64,000 bases of DNA from CANMUM01 sp965263365 (GTDB taxonomy: Bacteria > Pseudomonadota > Alphaproteobacteria > Rhodobacterales > Rhodobacteraceae). The DNA is taken from assembly GCA_965263365.1 (NCBI GenBank), contig OZ253672.1:496001-560000 (forward strand), read 5' to 3'. Both the position numbers and the translations under genes were made by a program. Positions 43,554-52,599 of the stretch are shown piece after piece. Every line of letters begins with the position of its first letter. Position 1 is the stretch's first letter. The notes under the pieces are model-generated. The model did no database searches, was not told where the DNA came from, and saw only the letters and a list, made by a program, of their open reading frames with translations.

Positions 43554-44993
43554 ATGGCGTGTATAAGTAAGCGGAAATTGAATAATTCATTAATGGCAGC
43601 GTTGTTTCTTGGGATATCTATGCTGTTCTCTGGCCAATTGCACGCTGACGACACGTCCATATCTCAAGTTAATCATGTTAATAAACGGAATGAAACCACA
43701 CAGATCACATCGCAAGAATTCATTCAAATATTGCTAAATGATCAGAAGTTTCAGGAAGCTCGAATGCTCTTAAGACAACTAAATAGTTCGCAGGAAGATT
43801 TATTGTATCTCGAAGTGGAAATAGCCTTATTCCAAGGGAACTTAGGGAAAGCTGCGGAGTATCTTGAGTTTTTGTTAGAGCGCCAACCTGAAAATTATTT
43901 TCTTAGAGCGAAGTTGGCTGACATTTATAGATTTGACAGTGCTTATCTTTCTTCGAGCAGGCAATATGAAATTCTATCGACAAGCCTGCCGGATTCTGAA
44001 GAGAGGCAGATTGCTGGTGAGCGAGCTCATGTTTTTGGAAAAAGGTTTATAAGTGATTGGTGGTGGGGGGGGGATTTAACACCCTCTCAGAACATTAATA
44101 ATGCCTCAGAGAAGACTGTCGCAAATTTAGGGATATTGCCAGAGAGACTGCAACCTCAATCTGGATGGTACGCGCGAGTAAAATTTGGTGGCTACCTTTC
44201 TTATCAGCTTAAAGATCACCACAGATTGGTTTTGAGTGCAAATTATGAACGAAATTTCTATACTTACGAAACATTGGATTCAGAAATTGCTGAATTAAAT
44301 TTGAGTTGGAAATATCAAAACGCCCGTGATCAAGTATCGTTTACGATTGGACGTGGAAAGTTTTGGGGAGATGGAGAAATCTATGCAACTCGAATTCATT
44401 CGATTCCAGACAGAAGCGCGTCTGCAATTATTCTCAAAAGAAATGAAAATTATTCTTTTGATCGCGTTAGTCTTAGTCTTAAGAGACGAGTGACCCCAAA
44501 ATTTACCTTGGGAGTAGCCGGTACGAGACGATGGAAAATTCATGCTGACCAAGATCAATATGGGTATGCGGACAGTGTGGCTTCTGAGATAATTACTCAG
44601 TTTGAATATGTTCCTAATTTGAAATCAAAGTTCAGCTTAGATGTCATATATCAAAGGACGAGAGAAAAGGGAATTGAAGATAGCTATGTCACTCAAAATG
44701 GATTTGTAGGGCGCGGGCTCGGGGTTGGATTTGAAAGGATATTAAATGAGAGTACGAAAATTGCGATTGATTTAAGCTATTTGAAAAGAAAATATGATGC
44801 GCCGCACAATCTTGTTTTTGGAGCTTATGAGCGCGATGATGAAGTCTATTCAATCGGCGGCCGCTACATAAATTCAAATTGGAAAATCGGAAAAGTTCAA
44901 CCAACAATTTCCTGCAAGTATGCACTTGAAAAATCAAACATAGTGGACTTTGAACGATCTAACATCGGATGTGGGTTTGAATTTTCATGGTAA
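43554..44993 (+). CDS. Slam/DUF560-like outer-membrane protein with TPR domain, possibly phase variable
   Basis: The 479-residue protein has a signal peptide (residues 1-32, ending LHA), a helical TPR-like region (about 50-150, with EARMLLRQL, AEYLEFLLERQPEN) and a C-terminal barrel of about 14 strands ending FEFSW. DLTPSQNINNAS at the junction matches the conserved NIN motif of DUF560/Slam, which move lipoproteins to the cell surface. GGAAGG (43538-43543) favours ATG 43554 over 43536. The frame contains nine consecutive G (44065-44073), just before the NIN motif, so loss or gain of one G would shift the frame after about residue 171. No lipoprotein partner is adjacent. Confidence 0.75.
   Translation: MACISKRKLNNSLMAALFLGISMLFSGQLHADDTSISQVNHVNKRNETTQITSQEFIQILLNDQKFQEARMLLRQLNSSQEDLLYLEVEIALFQGNLGKAAEYLEFLLERQPENYFLRAKLADIYRFDSAYLSSSRQYEILSTSLPDSEERQIAGERAHVFGKRFISDWWWGGDLTPSQNINNASEKTVANLGILPERLQPQSGWYARVKFGGYLSYQLKDHHRLVLSANYERNFYTYETLDSEIAELNLSWKYQNARDQVSFTIGRGKFWGDGEIYATRIHSIPDRSASAIILKRNENYSFDRVSLSLKRRVTPKFTLGVAGTRRWKIHADQDQYGYADSVASEIITQFEYVPNLKSKFSLDVIYQRTREKGIEDSYVTQNGFVGRGLGVGFERILNESTKIAIDLSYLKRKYDAPHNLVFGAYERDDEVYSIGGRYINSNWKIGKVQPTISCKYALEKSNIVDFERSNIGCGFEFSW
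44065..44073 (+). repeat. Homopolymeric G9 tract
   Basis: Nine consecutive G inside the coding region of the Slam-like protein (residues DWWWGGD), preceded by TGGTGGT. Runs of this length are prone to slipped-strand mispairing. Confidence 0.95.
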
Positions 44994-45121
44994 CTGAATT
45001 TGAAAGTTAGCGAAATTATCGCCATAGTTATGTAAAATCTGCATATCGAGTATTCACTTATGTATCTTTATTTTTTTTGCAGGTGCGAATAAGTTGTGAG
45101 TACGAGCAAAAAGTGGATTAA

Positions 45122-45331
45122 ATGATGACGACTGCAATTAAAAACAACAGCCTTTTAGGTAATTTATTTGGAACTTTTTTCATTTCAATTGAAAAGAAGC
45201 TCGCCCGTCGTTCTGCTTATAACAGAACACTACGTGAACTTAACGCATTGAGTGAACGTGAACTTTGGGATCTCGGCTTGGCGCGTGCAGATATTGACAG
45301 CGTTGCAAGAGAGGCCTCTCGCGCAATTTAA
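45122..45331 (+). CDS. DUF1127 small protein
   Basis: The 69-residue basic protein has the DUF1127 pattern RTLRELNALSERELWDLGLARADID (in part) near its C-terminus. In Rhodobacter and Agrobacterium, such small proteins act as RNA-binding factors affecting mRNA decay and phosphate or carbon metabolism. Starts at the tandem ATG 45122/45125. A strong terminator follows at 45356. Confidence 0.88.
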   Translation: MMTTAIKNNSLLGNLFGTFFISIEKKLARRSAYNRTLRELNALSERELWDLGLARADIDSVAREASRAI

Positions 45332-45355
45332 ATTGTTCTGAAGTTTTAACGTTCA

Positions 45356-45380
45356 AGCCACCTTTTGAGGTGGCTTTTTG
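45356..45380 (+). terminator. Rho-independent terminator after the DUF1127 gene
   Basis: AGCCACCT (45356-45363), loop TTTG, AGGTGGCT (45368-45375), then T-rich sequence. Confidence 0.9.
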
Positions 45381-45431
45381 TTTTTGTATTGTGCATAATT
45401 TTGATCAAGGTTACACATTTTTGGAATTTAT

Positions 45432-45836
45432 ATGCGTAGAATAAACGATAAGATTGCTGTCTCAGAGCAAATCAGCGTCAGTCAAGTTGCTGATATTAAA
45501 GCGCAAGATTTTGATATAGTAGTTTCGAATCGTCCTGATGGTGAAGAAGTGGGTCAACCTCTAACGAAGGATCTACAAAAAGCTGTAGAAGATGCCGGAA
45601 TGGAATTTCGCCATATCCCGATTTTTTCTGGGCAATTTACAGATGAGGCGGTCGCAGAATTTCGCAATCTGTTACAGCAACATGATCGCGTTTTCGCGTA
45701 CTGCAGATCAGGCACGCGTTGCGCGGGGCTTTGGGCGCTTTCACAAAAAGCAATTCAGTCAGCAGATGAAATATTAGAGCAAACTGCCTCAGCAGGTTAT
45801 GATTTGTCTCAGTTAAGAGCCTACTTGAATAAATAA
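45432..45836 (+). CDS. TIGR01244/DUF442 sulfurtransferase- or phosphatase-like protein
   Basis: The 134-residue protein has a dual-specificity-phosphatase-like fold with the CX5R signature YCRSGTRCAGLW (about residue 94), as in TIGR01244 proteins that occur alone or fused to beta-lactamase-fold persulfide dioxygenases (Blh). It may handle sulfide or persulfides. No sulfur oxidation gene is close. Its stop touches the stop of the convergent GlcNAc kinase gene with no gap. Confidence 0.85.
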   Translation: MRRINDKIAVSEQISVSQVADIKAQDFDIVVSNRPDGEEVGQPLTKDLQKAVEDAGMEFRHIPIFSGQFTDEAVAEFRNLLQQHDRVFAYCRSGTRCAGLWALSQKAIQSADEILEQTASAGYDLSQLRAYLNK

Positions 45837-46742
45837 CTAGTTTGTTTTTTCAGAACTCACACAAAAATCGAAAGCCATTTGAAGCGCACCATCGAGAGCG
45901 TTTCCTTTCGGTTCCGTGTAAGCACTTTGATATTTTTCGTTGAGTTTAGGTAGAAATATAGGACCTAAACCGCCAAGAAGACAAAAACGACGATCTGACC
46001 GAAAGCCAATTGCATCGATTTGTTGCTCTATCCAATTGACTGCTTCATTAATAATTTTGATTGCGTTAGCGTCATTTTGATCGGCTGCATCAATGACGCG
46101 GGGTGCGTATTTCCCAAATTCATAAGGTGGCATTGCCTTTGCCGCTTCTACCAAATGACCCAATGAGCCGTGAAATTCGGCTAAAATCTCTCGCGTGAGT
46201 TTGGAATGTGCACATAGGCCATCCTCAGCATATATTGTGCGCACAAAAAGGTGGTATCCGAGTTTTGCGCCTGAACCTTCATCGCCCATTAGAAAACCCC
46301 ATCCGCCACCCATTTTGAAGCCATTTTCATCTTGTCTTGCAAAAACGGAACCTGTGCCTAACGCAGCAATTACGCCAAAATCGTTGCCGAGAGCACCTGC
46401 AATTGAAATGCGAACGTCATTGTATACCCTTTGATGGCCAAAAGGGAGATCGTTTTGCAATCGTGCGCCGTAATCGCTAAGGTTACTGCCTGCAACGCCG
46501 ATCACAGCATTTACCTGTTTGAAGTGGTCGGAACTCTTTCCAATTTTGTGTAAAGCTTCTGATGTTGTATTGACGATGTTGTTTATGGCCACTTGGTAAT
46601 CATTGGCAATATTTGCCGGGCCACCACGCGCTTCGGAAATACGAAATTGATGATCATCACAGATCGCAACCCTACAATTAGTAGCGCCTGCATCAATTCC
46701 AACGATGATTTGGTCTTTTTTCACTATCTTGTAACTTTTCAA
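45837..46742 (-). CDS. N-acetylglucosamine kinase / BadF-BadG-type ATPase
   Basis: The 301-residue protein is an ASKHA-fold kinase: VGIDAGATNCRVAI (residue 14), GTGSVFARQ (about 128), GGGWGFLMGDEGSGAKLG (about 145) and GGLGP near the end, matching GlcNAc kinases in the BadF/BadG family. It would phosphorylate amino sugars, possibly for cell-wall recycling. Start TTG 46742 after AAGAAG; GTG 46724 is also possible. Confidence 0.85.
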   Translation of the reverse strand: MKSYKIVKKDQIIVGIDAGATNCRVAICDDHQFRISEARGGPANIANDYQVAINNIVNTTSEALHKIGKSSDHFKQVNAVIGVAGSNLSDYGARLQNDLPFGHQRVYNDVRISIAGALGNDFGVIAALGTGSVFARQDENGFKMGGGWGFLMGDEGSGAKLGYHLFVRTIYAEDGLCAHSKLTREILAEFHGSLGHLVEAAKAMPPYEFGKYAPRVIDAADQNDANAIKIINEAVNWIEQQIDAIGFRSDRRFCLLGGLGPIFLPKLNEKYQSAYTEPKGNALDGALQMAFDFCVSSEKTN

Positions 46743-46803
46743 TTGAGCTGTCTTCTTTCAGTAGCCCTACTAATCTGAATAGTGATCATTGGCAAGAAAA
46801 GAG

Positions 46804-47232
46804 TTAGAAACTTTCGATTCTAAATCTGTCATGGCAGGCCTTGCAGCCACTTGAAATTGTTCGTAATTTTTGGGTTAATTCGGTACTGTTTTGGGGCGGT
46901 ATGTCGACTTTGGCATCATCAATAAACTGTTGCAAAAGCGCGTCGAATTCAGCGCGATTTTCCCAAATTTCTGGACTTGCCTCCGATTGAATGTCCAAAG
47001 AACCTTCCGGAAAGAGTTCAGGCAGCGCATTTACGGATGCTTCAACTTGCATCAACCCAGTTTTTGCGAGCTCTGCATTAAACTCAACAGAACCATCTGC
47101 CATAGCGCGCAGTGCCTGAGTGGTTTGTGCAATTGTTTTGAAATGAGACTGACGATCTAAAATAAAACTTTGTGCAAAAGCTGCACCCGCAATAAATGTC
47201 GAAATAATTCCAATTGATATATAAGTCCGCAA
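46804..47232 (-). CDS. Periplasmic class II cytochrome c (cytochrome c' / c556-like)
   Basis: The product has a signal peptide (ending near AFA, residue 21), a four-helix body and a single C-terminal heme motif CKACHDRFR (CXXCH), which places it in the cytochrome c' group. The start is TTG 47232 with GGAGG 5 bases upstream, rather than the GTG four codons earlier that has no Shine-Dalgarno site. The partner of this electron carrier is unknown. Confidence 0.87.
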   Translation of the reverse strand: MRTYISIGIISTFIAGAAFAQSFILDRQSHFKTIAQTTQALRAMADGSVEFNAELAKTGLMQVEASVNALPELFPEGSLDIQSEASPEIWENRAEFDALLQQFIDDAKVDIPPQNSTELTQKLRTISSGCKACHDRFRIESF

Positions 47233-47335
47233 GTCATCCTCCACTTGAATTTAACCCTATCCGCGCTGATTTGCTAATTCAAGTCAATTTGAGTTCATAC
47301 GCAAGGATTGGCCGAATTGTGAAAATGCGCAACAT

Positions 47336-48346
47336 TTAACCACCTGTATGGCTCATGTTCCGAGACATTTTGCCTTTTACATTTCCGCGCGCATAATCGA
47401 AATTATGACCCTTTGGTTTGCGTGAAATTGCCTGGCGGATCGCATCATGGAGCGCTTGCGGGTCTTTTCCTGAGCGCATAACATCTCTCAGGTCGGCTTT
47501 ATCTTCTTGGCCAAGGCACATGAATAATTCACCTGTGCAAGTCACACGGACGCGATTACAGCTCTCACAAAAATTATGAGAAAGCGGCGTTATAAATCCG
47601 ATTTTTTGTCCATTATCAACACGTTCAACATAGCGAGCTGGCCCTCCAGTTCGAAGAGGAATATCACGCAATTGATGATGTTTTTCTATGTCGTCTCGCA
47701 GTTGCAGGAGCGAATAGTAATCGCCTATGCGCTCGGCGTCACCAATCCCTTCACCCATTGGCATAACCTCTATAAAAGTAATGTCCATATTTTCCGCAGC
47801 GCACCAGTCGATTAATCTGAGGAATTCAGAATCGTTAAATCCTTTGAGCGCAACGGCATTAATTTTTACACGAATTCCTGCCGCTTTGGCGGCTTCAATA
47901 CCCATGAGAACATTAGACAAACGGCCACGACGTGTAATGCGCGCAAATTTGTCTTGATCGAGCGTATCCAGCGATACGTTAACGCGTTTGACACCAAATT
48001 CAGCGAGTTGCTTTGCATAACGTGCCAGCTGTGAGCCATTAGTTGTAAGCGTTAACTCATCCAGCGCCCCTGTGTCGAGGTGACGTGAAAGTCGCTTAAA
48101 TAAGGATTGGATATCGCGTCGAACAAGCGGCTCACCACCCGTCACGCGTATTTTTTTAACGCCTAATTCAACAAACGCACTGCACATGCGATCCAATTCT
48201 TCAAGTGAAAGAACTTCACGTTTTGGCAGAAATTTAATGTCCTCATTCATACAATATGTGCATCTAAAATCACAACGATCTGTGACGGAAACCCGCAAAT
48301 AAGTGATGGGGCGCAAGTATGGGTCGATTAGGGGAGAATTATTCAT
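47336..48346 (-). CDS. moaA: GTP 3',8-cyclase MoaA
   Basis: MoaA starts molybdenum cofactor synthesis. The 336-residue radical-SAM enzyme has CDFRCTYCM (N-terminal cluster, about residue 26), the second cluster Cys pair in CESCNRVRVTCTGELFMCLG (about 262) and the GlyGly C-terminus (HTGG) characteristic of MoaA. No other moa/moe gene is in the window. Confidence 0.97.
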   Translation of the reverse strand: MNNSPLIDPYLRPITYLRVSVTDRCDFRCTYCMNEDIKFLPKREVLSLEELDRMCSAFVELGVKKIRVTGGEPLVRRDIQSLFKRLSRHLDTGALDELTLTTNGSQLARYAKQLAEFGVKRVNVSLDTLDQDKFARITRRGRLSNVLMGIEAAKAAGIRVKINAVALKGFNDSEFLRLIDWCAAENMDITFIEVMPMGEGIGDAERIGDYYSLLQLRDDIEKHHQLRDIPLRTGGPARYVERVDNGQKIGFITPLSHNFCESCNRVRVTCTGELFMCLGQEDKADLRDVMRSGKDPQALHDAIRQAISRKPKGHNFDYARGNVKGKMSRNMSHTGG

Positions 48347-48469
48347 GCAACTAATTTAGTCCTTCTGGAGATAATCGACAAGAGATAAACTGATTTTCAA
48401 AAGATCGGCAATTGTATTGTGCATAAGCGATTCAATTTGTTAGTTTCCTTACGAATCGAGGCAATATTT

Positions 48470-50251
48470 ATGGAAATTTTAATTGGAATCATAACAATAA
48501 CCATCGCCGGCATAGGGGCTCAATGGTTGGCGTGGCGGATGCAACTTCCTGCAATTGTTCTTATGTTGGTTGCCGGCATTTTTGTAGGCCCTGTCACGAA
48601 TATTGTTCAGCCCGATGCTATGTTTGGGGATATGCTAAAGCCATTAATCGGAATTGCGGTCGCGCTCATTTTATTTGAAGGGGGGCTAACGCTGGATTTT
48701 GCGCGTCTCTCGGATGCCGAAACGGCTGTGCGACGTCTCGTATTGTTTGGTGGGCCGCTGATTTGGCTCTTTGCAAGCGCTGCCGGCTATTTTATTGGTG
48801 GATTGGATATTGCGACTGCGACGGTATTTGGTGGTATATTGGTCGTAACAGGTCCAACCGTGGTCATTCCGCTTCTCAGGCAAGCGGGTCTAAAGCGTCG
48901 TCCTGCCGAAGTTTTAAAATGGGAAGCGATCGTGAATGATCCAGTGGGGGCGCTTGCAGGCGTTCTCGCCTATGAAGTTGCGACTGTTTTCTATCAAAAT
49001 CATTCGATATCTGATGCATTTGGTCAACTTGTCATTGGTATATTTTTGGCAAGCGTGTCCGGCTATTTAGGCGCCAAGTTTCTGATTAGCGGCTTTAATC
49101 GGGGACTGATTCCCGAGTATCTAAAGGTTCCAATAATGATTTCGCTTGTCGTCGTTGTCTATGGAGCAACAGACCTTGTGCTCCATGAAAGCGGTCTTTT
49201 GGCGGTTACGATTATGGGCATTATCGTAGGCAATGCGCATTTGCCAAGCCTGAGTGAGTTGCGCCGTTTTAAAGAACATGTCACGGTTATGTTAGTGACC
49301 GGTGTCTTTATTATTCTTGCCGCCAAACTTGATTTTGCAACGCTTGCTGCACTCGATTGGCGTGCTTATGTTTTCATTTTTGTACTGGTATTTTTGGTTC
49401 GCCCGGTGGCAGTTATGCTTGCGCTGGTGGGTTCTAATTTAAACGTCAAGGAACAAATATTTGTTGGCTGGATCGGACCGCGGGGCGTTGTGGCAGTCGC
49501 GGTATCGGGTGTTTTTGGCGAAAATCTTCTTTCACTTGGCCTTGATGATGGCGCGTTACTTGCGCCCTTGTCTTTTGTAATCGTGACGGTCACAGTATTT
49601 TTGCACGGCTTTTCGATTGGACCCTTTGCAAGAGCGCTGGATCTTGTGTCGAGTCGTTCGCGCGGATTTTTACTGATAGGAACCAACCCATTTACATTTG
49701 AGCTGGCGAAAGCGCTCAAGAAGCTGGACCGTCCGGCTCTTATTGTGGATAAAAATTGGTTTCGTCTGAAAGAGTTTCGACAAAATGATATTGATGTCTA
49801 CTACGGTGAAGTTTTATCGGAGGAGGCTGAGCATGACATTGATCACAATGTTTATGAAAATTTGTATGCGCTCACGGATAATGATCATTACAATGCGCTC
49901 GTCTGTGCGGATTTTGGCCCAGAATTTGGACGTAATCATGTGATGCAATTTGCACCTCATAAGGATACGCCCGCTGCACGGCAATTGCCGTCGACGCTTG
50001 GCGGTCGTTATTTGCCAAATTTAACCTCATATGAAGATGCAATGGGCATATTGGCTCAAGGTGGTCAGATTCGGGTAACACCAATTTCTGAAAACTTTAC
50101 TTTTCAAGATTATCAAGAGCACAATCCAAAAGCGATTGCATTATTCGCAGCGCCTGAAAAAGGGGCATTGCGCGTGTTTAGAAATGGTGGAGAGATGAGC
50201 GTGCATGCGGGTGAGAAGATCGTCGCGCTTATACCTAAGCTGGACACTTAA
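48470..50251 (+). CDS. Cation/proton antiporter with C-terminal nucleotide-binding domain
   Basis: The 593-residue protein has 12-13 membrane helices with FEGGLTLDF, VVTGPTVVIPLLRQ and NDPVGALAG (helix with the Asn-Asp pair) of CPA1-type antiporters, followed by a soluble TrkA-N-like domain (about residues 395-560: LLIGTNPFTFELAKAL). NhaP-like exchangers of Na+ or K+ for H+ fit. ATG 48470 has GAGG upstream; the frame from 48419 adds 17 residues of no family likeness. Confidence 0.88.
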   Translation: MEILIGIITITIAGIGAQWLAWRMQLPAIVLMLVAGIFVGPVTNIVQPDAMFGDMLKPLIGIAVALILFEGGLTLDFARLSDAETAVRRLVLFGGPLIWLFASAAGYFIGGLDIATATVFGGILVVTGPTVVIPLLRQAGLKRRPAEVLKWEAIVNDPVGALAGVLAYEVATVFYQNHSISDAFGQLVIGIFLASVSGYLGAKFLISGFNRGLIPEYLKVPIMISLVVVVYGATDLVLHESGLLAVTIMGIIVGNAHLPSLSELRRFKEHVTVMLVTGVFIILAAKLDFATLAALDWRAYVFIFVLVFLVRPVAVMLALVGSNLNVKEQIFVGWIGPRGVVAVAVSGVFGENLLSLGLDDGALLAPLSFVIVTVTVFLHGFSIGPFARALDLVSSRSRGFLLIGTNPFTFELAKALKKLDRPALIVDKNWFRLKEFRQNDIDVYYGEVLSEEAEHDIDHNVYENLYALTDNDHYNALVCADFGPEFGRNHVMQFAPHKDTPAARQLPSTLGGRYLPNLTSYEDAMGILAQGGQIRVTPISENFTFQDYQEHNPKAIALFAAPEKGALRVFRNGGEMSVHAGEKIVALIPKLDT

Positions 50252-50290
50252 TGAGTAGTTGATTTTCAACTAAGTGAGAATTTTTGAAAC

Positions 50291-50320
50291 AAAAAGGGCG
50301 CCCTTGAACGCGCCCTTTTT
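50291..50320. terminator. Bidirectional terminator between the antiporter gene and glyA
   Basis: AAAAAGGGCGC (50291-50301) pairs with GCGCCCTTTTT (50310-50320) around an 8-base loop; A and T runs on both sides allow it to end both convergent genes. Confidence 0.92.
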
Positions 50321-50337
50321 AAATTTGATTGTCGGAT

Positions 50338-51627
50338 TTAGAGGTGAGGGTAAAGCGGAAAACGCTCGCACAAATTGTTCACTTTTTCACGAACTCTGGC
50401 TTCAACCTCGCCGTTGTCATCAGGTCCGTTTGCAGCAATTCCATCAACTACTTCAATAATCATACGTGCAATTTCGCGAAATTCTTCTTCTTTAAAGCCG
50501 CGCGTTGTCCCTGCAGGGGTGCCTAAGCGAATCCCCGAAGTTACTGTTGGCTTTTCAGGGTCGAACGGAATACCGTTTTTATTGCAGGTAATTTGCGCAC
50601 GACCAAGGGCTGCGTCCGTAACGTTTCCTTTCACACCTTTGGGGCGCAGATCAACGAGCATCACATGGGTATCTGTTCCGCCTGTGACAATATCAAGACC
50701 GCCTTTTATGAGTTCGTCGGCAAGGGCATTTGCATTTGCGCGAACTTGTTTTTGATAAGACTTAAATTCCGGACGGAGTGCCTCTGCAAATGCAACCGCT
50801 TTCGCCGCAATGACGTGCATAAGCGGCCCACCTTGAATGCCTGGAAAAATGGCTGAGTTGATTTTTTTCGAAATTGTCTCATCATTTGTCAAAATCATTC
50901 CGCCTCTGGGGCCGCGTAGGGTTTTGTGTGTTGTGGTCGTCGCTACATGGGCATGGGGGAAAGGCGAGGGATGTTCGCCGGCCGCTACAAGACCTGCAAA
51001 ATGCGCCATATCAACAAGGAGGAATGCGCCCACTTTATCCGCAATTTCACGCATTTTCGCAAAATCTATTTGACGCGGGATGGCCGAACCGCCTGCGATA
51101 ATCAGTTTTGGTTGATGCTCATTTGCAAGCGTTTCAACTTCGTCATAATTTAGCAAGTGATCTTCCTCGCGTACGCCGTATTGAACAGCGTTGAACCATT
51201 TTCCGGATTGATTTGGCGCTGCGCCATGTGTGAGATGGCCGCCTGAGGCTAAATTCATGCCGAGGATTGTGTCGCCGGGTTGCAGTAAGGCGGTGAAAAC
51301 ACCTTGGTTGGCTTGAGATCCAGAATTGGGTTGCACGTTTGCAAAGGCACATCCAAAGAGTTCTTTGGCACGCGCAATCGCCAGATCTTCGGCAACATCG
51401 ACGAACTGACAACCTCCATAATAACGGCGTCCAGGATAGCCTTCCGCGTATTTGTTTGTGAGCACCGATCCTTGCGCTTCCATGACCGCTCTTGAAACAA
51501 TGTTTTCTGAGGCAATCAGCTCGATTTCGTGACGTTGGCGACCAAGTTCACCGGTAATCGCGGCTTGCAATTCAGGGTCGCGCTCCGCAAGTGTTTCATT
51601 AAAAAAGCCCTTATCAGTTGCGGTCAT
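50338..51627 (-). CDS. glyA: Serine hydroxymethyltransferase
   Basis: The PLP enzyme interconverts serine and glycine while loading tetrahydrofolate. At 429 residues it has HGAAPNQSGKWF, the PLP lysine in TTTHKTLRGPRGG (about residue 239) and the start motif ELIASENIVS. It is monocistronic, ending at the bidirectional hairpin. No glycine riboswitch was seen upstream. The methylene-THF pool also serves the dehydrogenase at 27929. Confidence 0.98.
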   Translation of the reverse strand: MTATDKGFFNETLAERDPELQAAITGELGRQRHEIELIASENIVSRAVMEAQGSVLTNKYAEGYPGRRYYGGCQFVDVAEDLAIARAKELFGCAFANVQPNSGSQANQGVFTALLQPGDTILGMNLASGGHLTHGAAPNQSGKWFNAVQYGVREEDHLLNYDEVETLANEHQPKLIIAGGSAIPRQIDFAKMREIADKVGAFLLVDMAHFAGLVAAGEHPSPFPHAHVATTTTHKTLRGPRGGMILTNDETISKKINSAIFPGIQGGPLMHVIAAKAVAFAEALRPEFKSYQKQVRANANALADELIKGGLDIVTGGTDTHVMLVDLRPKGVKGNVTDAALGRAQITCNKNGIPFDPEKPTVTSGIRLGTPAGTTRGFKEEEFREIARMIIEVVDGIAANGPDDNGEVEARVREKVNNLCERFPLYPHL

Positions 51628-51835
51628 ATTGGTTTCCTCTACATAATTTACGCACTTATAGAAAATTTGTAACGAGAAGTGTCAAGTCAAATTGCGTCGT
51701 TTTAATTGAGATTTGCGATATCTTTAGTGCTTGGCTGCGTTTATTGCGCAGTAAGGGAAAGAAGGCTTGCTAAATAACGGAACTTGCCGCAAATTGCCCT
51801 TGCCCATCGAACTTCAAAGTGACAATAATTGCAGT

Positions 51836-52585
51836 ATGAAAATAGCAATCCTTTCCAATCACTCCAATGATCCCGCACGTGTCGCGCTTATTGATAAGTT
51901 TGGCAGTCATAAGCTCGAAGATGCCGACGTTGTGGTTTGCTTGGGTGGTGATGGATTTATGTTGGAAACCCTACACAAAACGCGTCGCTATCAAGTGCCT
52001 GTATATGGTATGAACCGGGGGACGGTTGGTTTTTTGATGAATGATTTTGATGGGGATCGTTTACTTAAACGAATTCAAGATGCTGAAAAGGCAGCCATTT
52101 CTCCGCTTATGATGAAAGCAGAAACGGTTGAGGGTGAAGTTATAGAGCATTTGGCAATTAATGAAGTCTCTTTATTGCGTACAGGTTCTCAAGCGGCGCG
52201 ATTGCGTGTGCTTGTTAATGGAAAAGTTCGCATCGAAGAGCTGGTTTGCGACGGGGCGATGGTCGCAACGCCCGCTGGATCAACAGCCTATAATAATTCT
52301 GCACATGGCCCGATAATTCCGATTGACGGGAATATCCTAGCCGTGACTGCGGTTGCGGCTTATCGACCGAGGCGGTGGCGAGGAGCATTAATTCCGATGT
52401 CAGCCAAGGTGCGATTTGAGGTTCTGAATTCACAAAAACGTCCTGTTCACGCAAGCGCAGATAGCCGGCGAACTAAAGATGTTCTTGCAGTCGATATCTC
52501 GGTTGATCATTCGCAAAAAATGGAGTTGCTTTTTGACCCTGGTCATGGTTTAGAAGAGCGGATTTTACAGGAACAATTTCAGTAG
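51836..52585 (+). CDS. nadK: NAD kinase
   Basis: Phosphorylates NAD to NADP. The 249-residue protein shows CLGGDGFMLETLH (GGDG, residue 40), the NExS motif in LAINEVSLLR (about 105) and TPAGSTAYNNSAHGPI (about 145). The ATG at 51836 is used because the upstream extension of 23 codons has no family likeness. It is followed 14 bases later by a PerM-type gene. Confidence 0.96.
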   Translation: MKIAILSNHSNDPARVALIDKFGSHKLEDADVVVCLGGDGFMLETLHKTRRYQVPVYGMNRGTVGFLMNDFDGDRLLKRIQDAEKAAISPLMMKAETVEGEVIEHLAINEVSLLRTGSQAARLRVLVNGKVRIEELVCDGAMVATPAGSTAYNNSAHGPIIPIDGNILAVTAVAAYRPRRWRGALIPMSAKVRFEVLNSQKRPVHASADSRRTKDVLAVDISVDHSQKMELLFDPGHGLEERILQEQFQ

Positions 52586-52599
52586 GGTTTTCGAATAAG

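Noticed and set aside
51628..51835. Possible glycine or SAM riboswitch between glyA and nadK
   Set aside because: No conserved riboswitch core or alternating stems could be seen.
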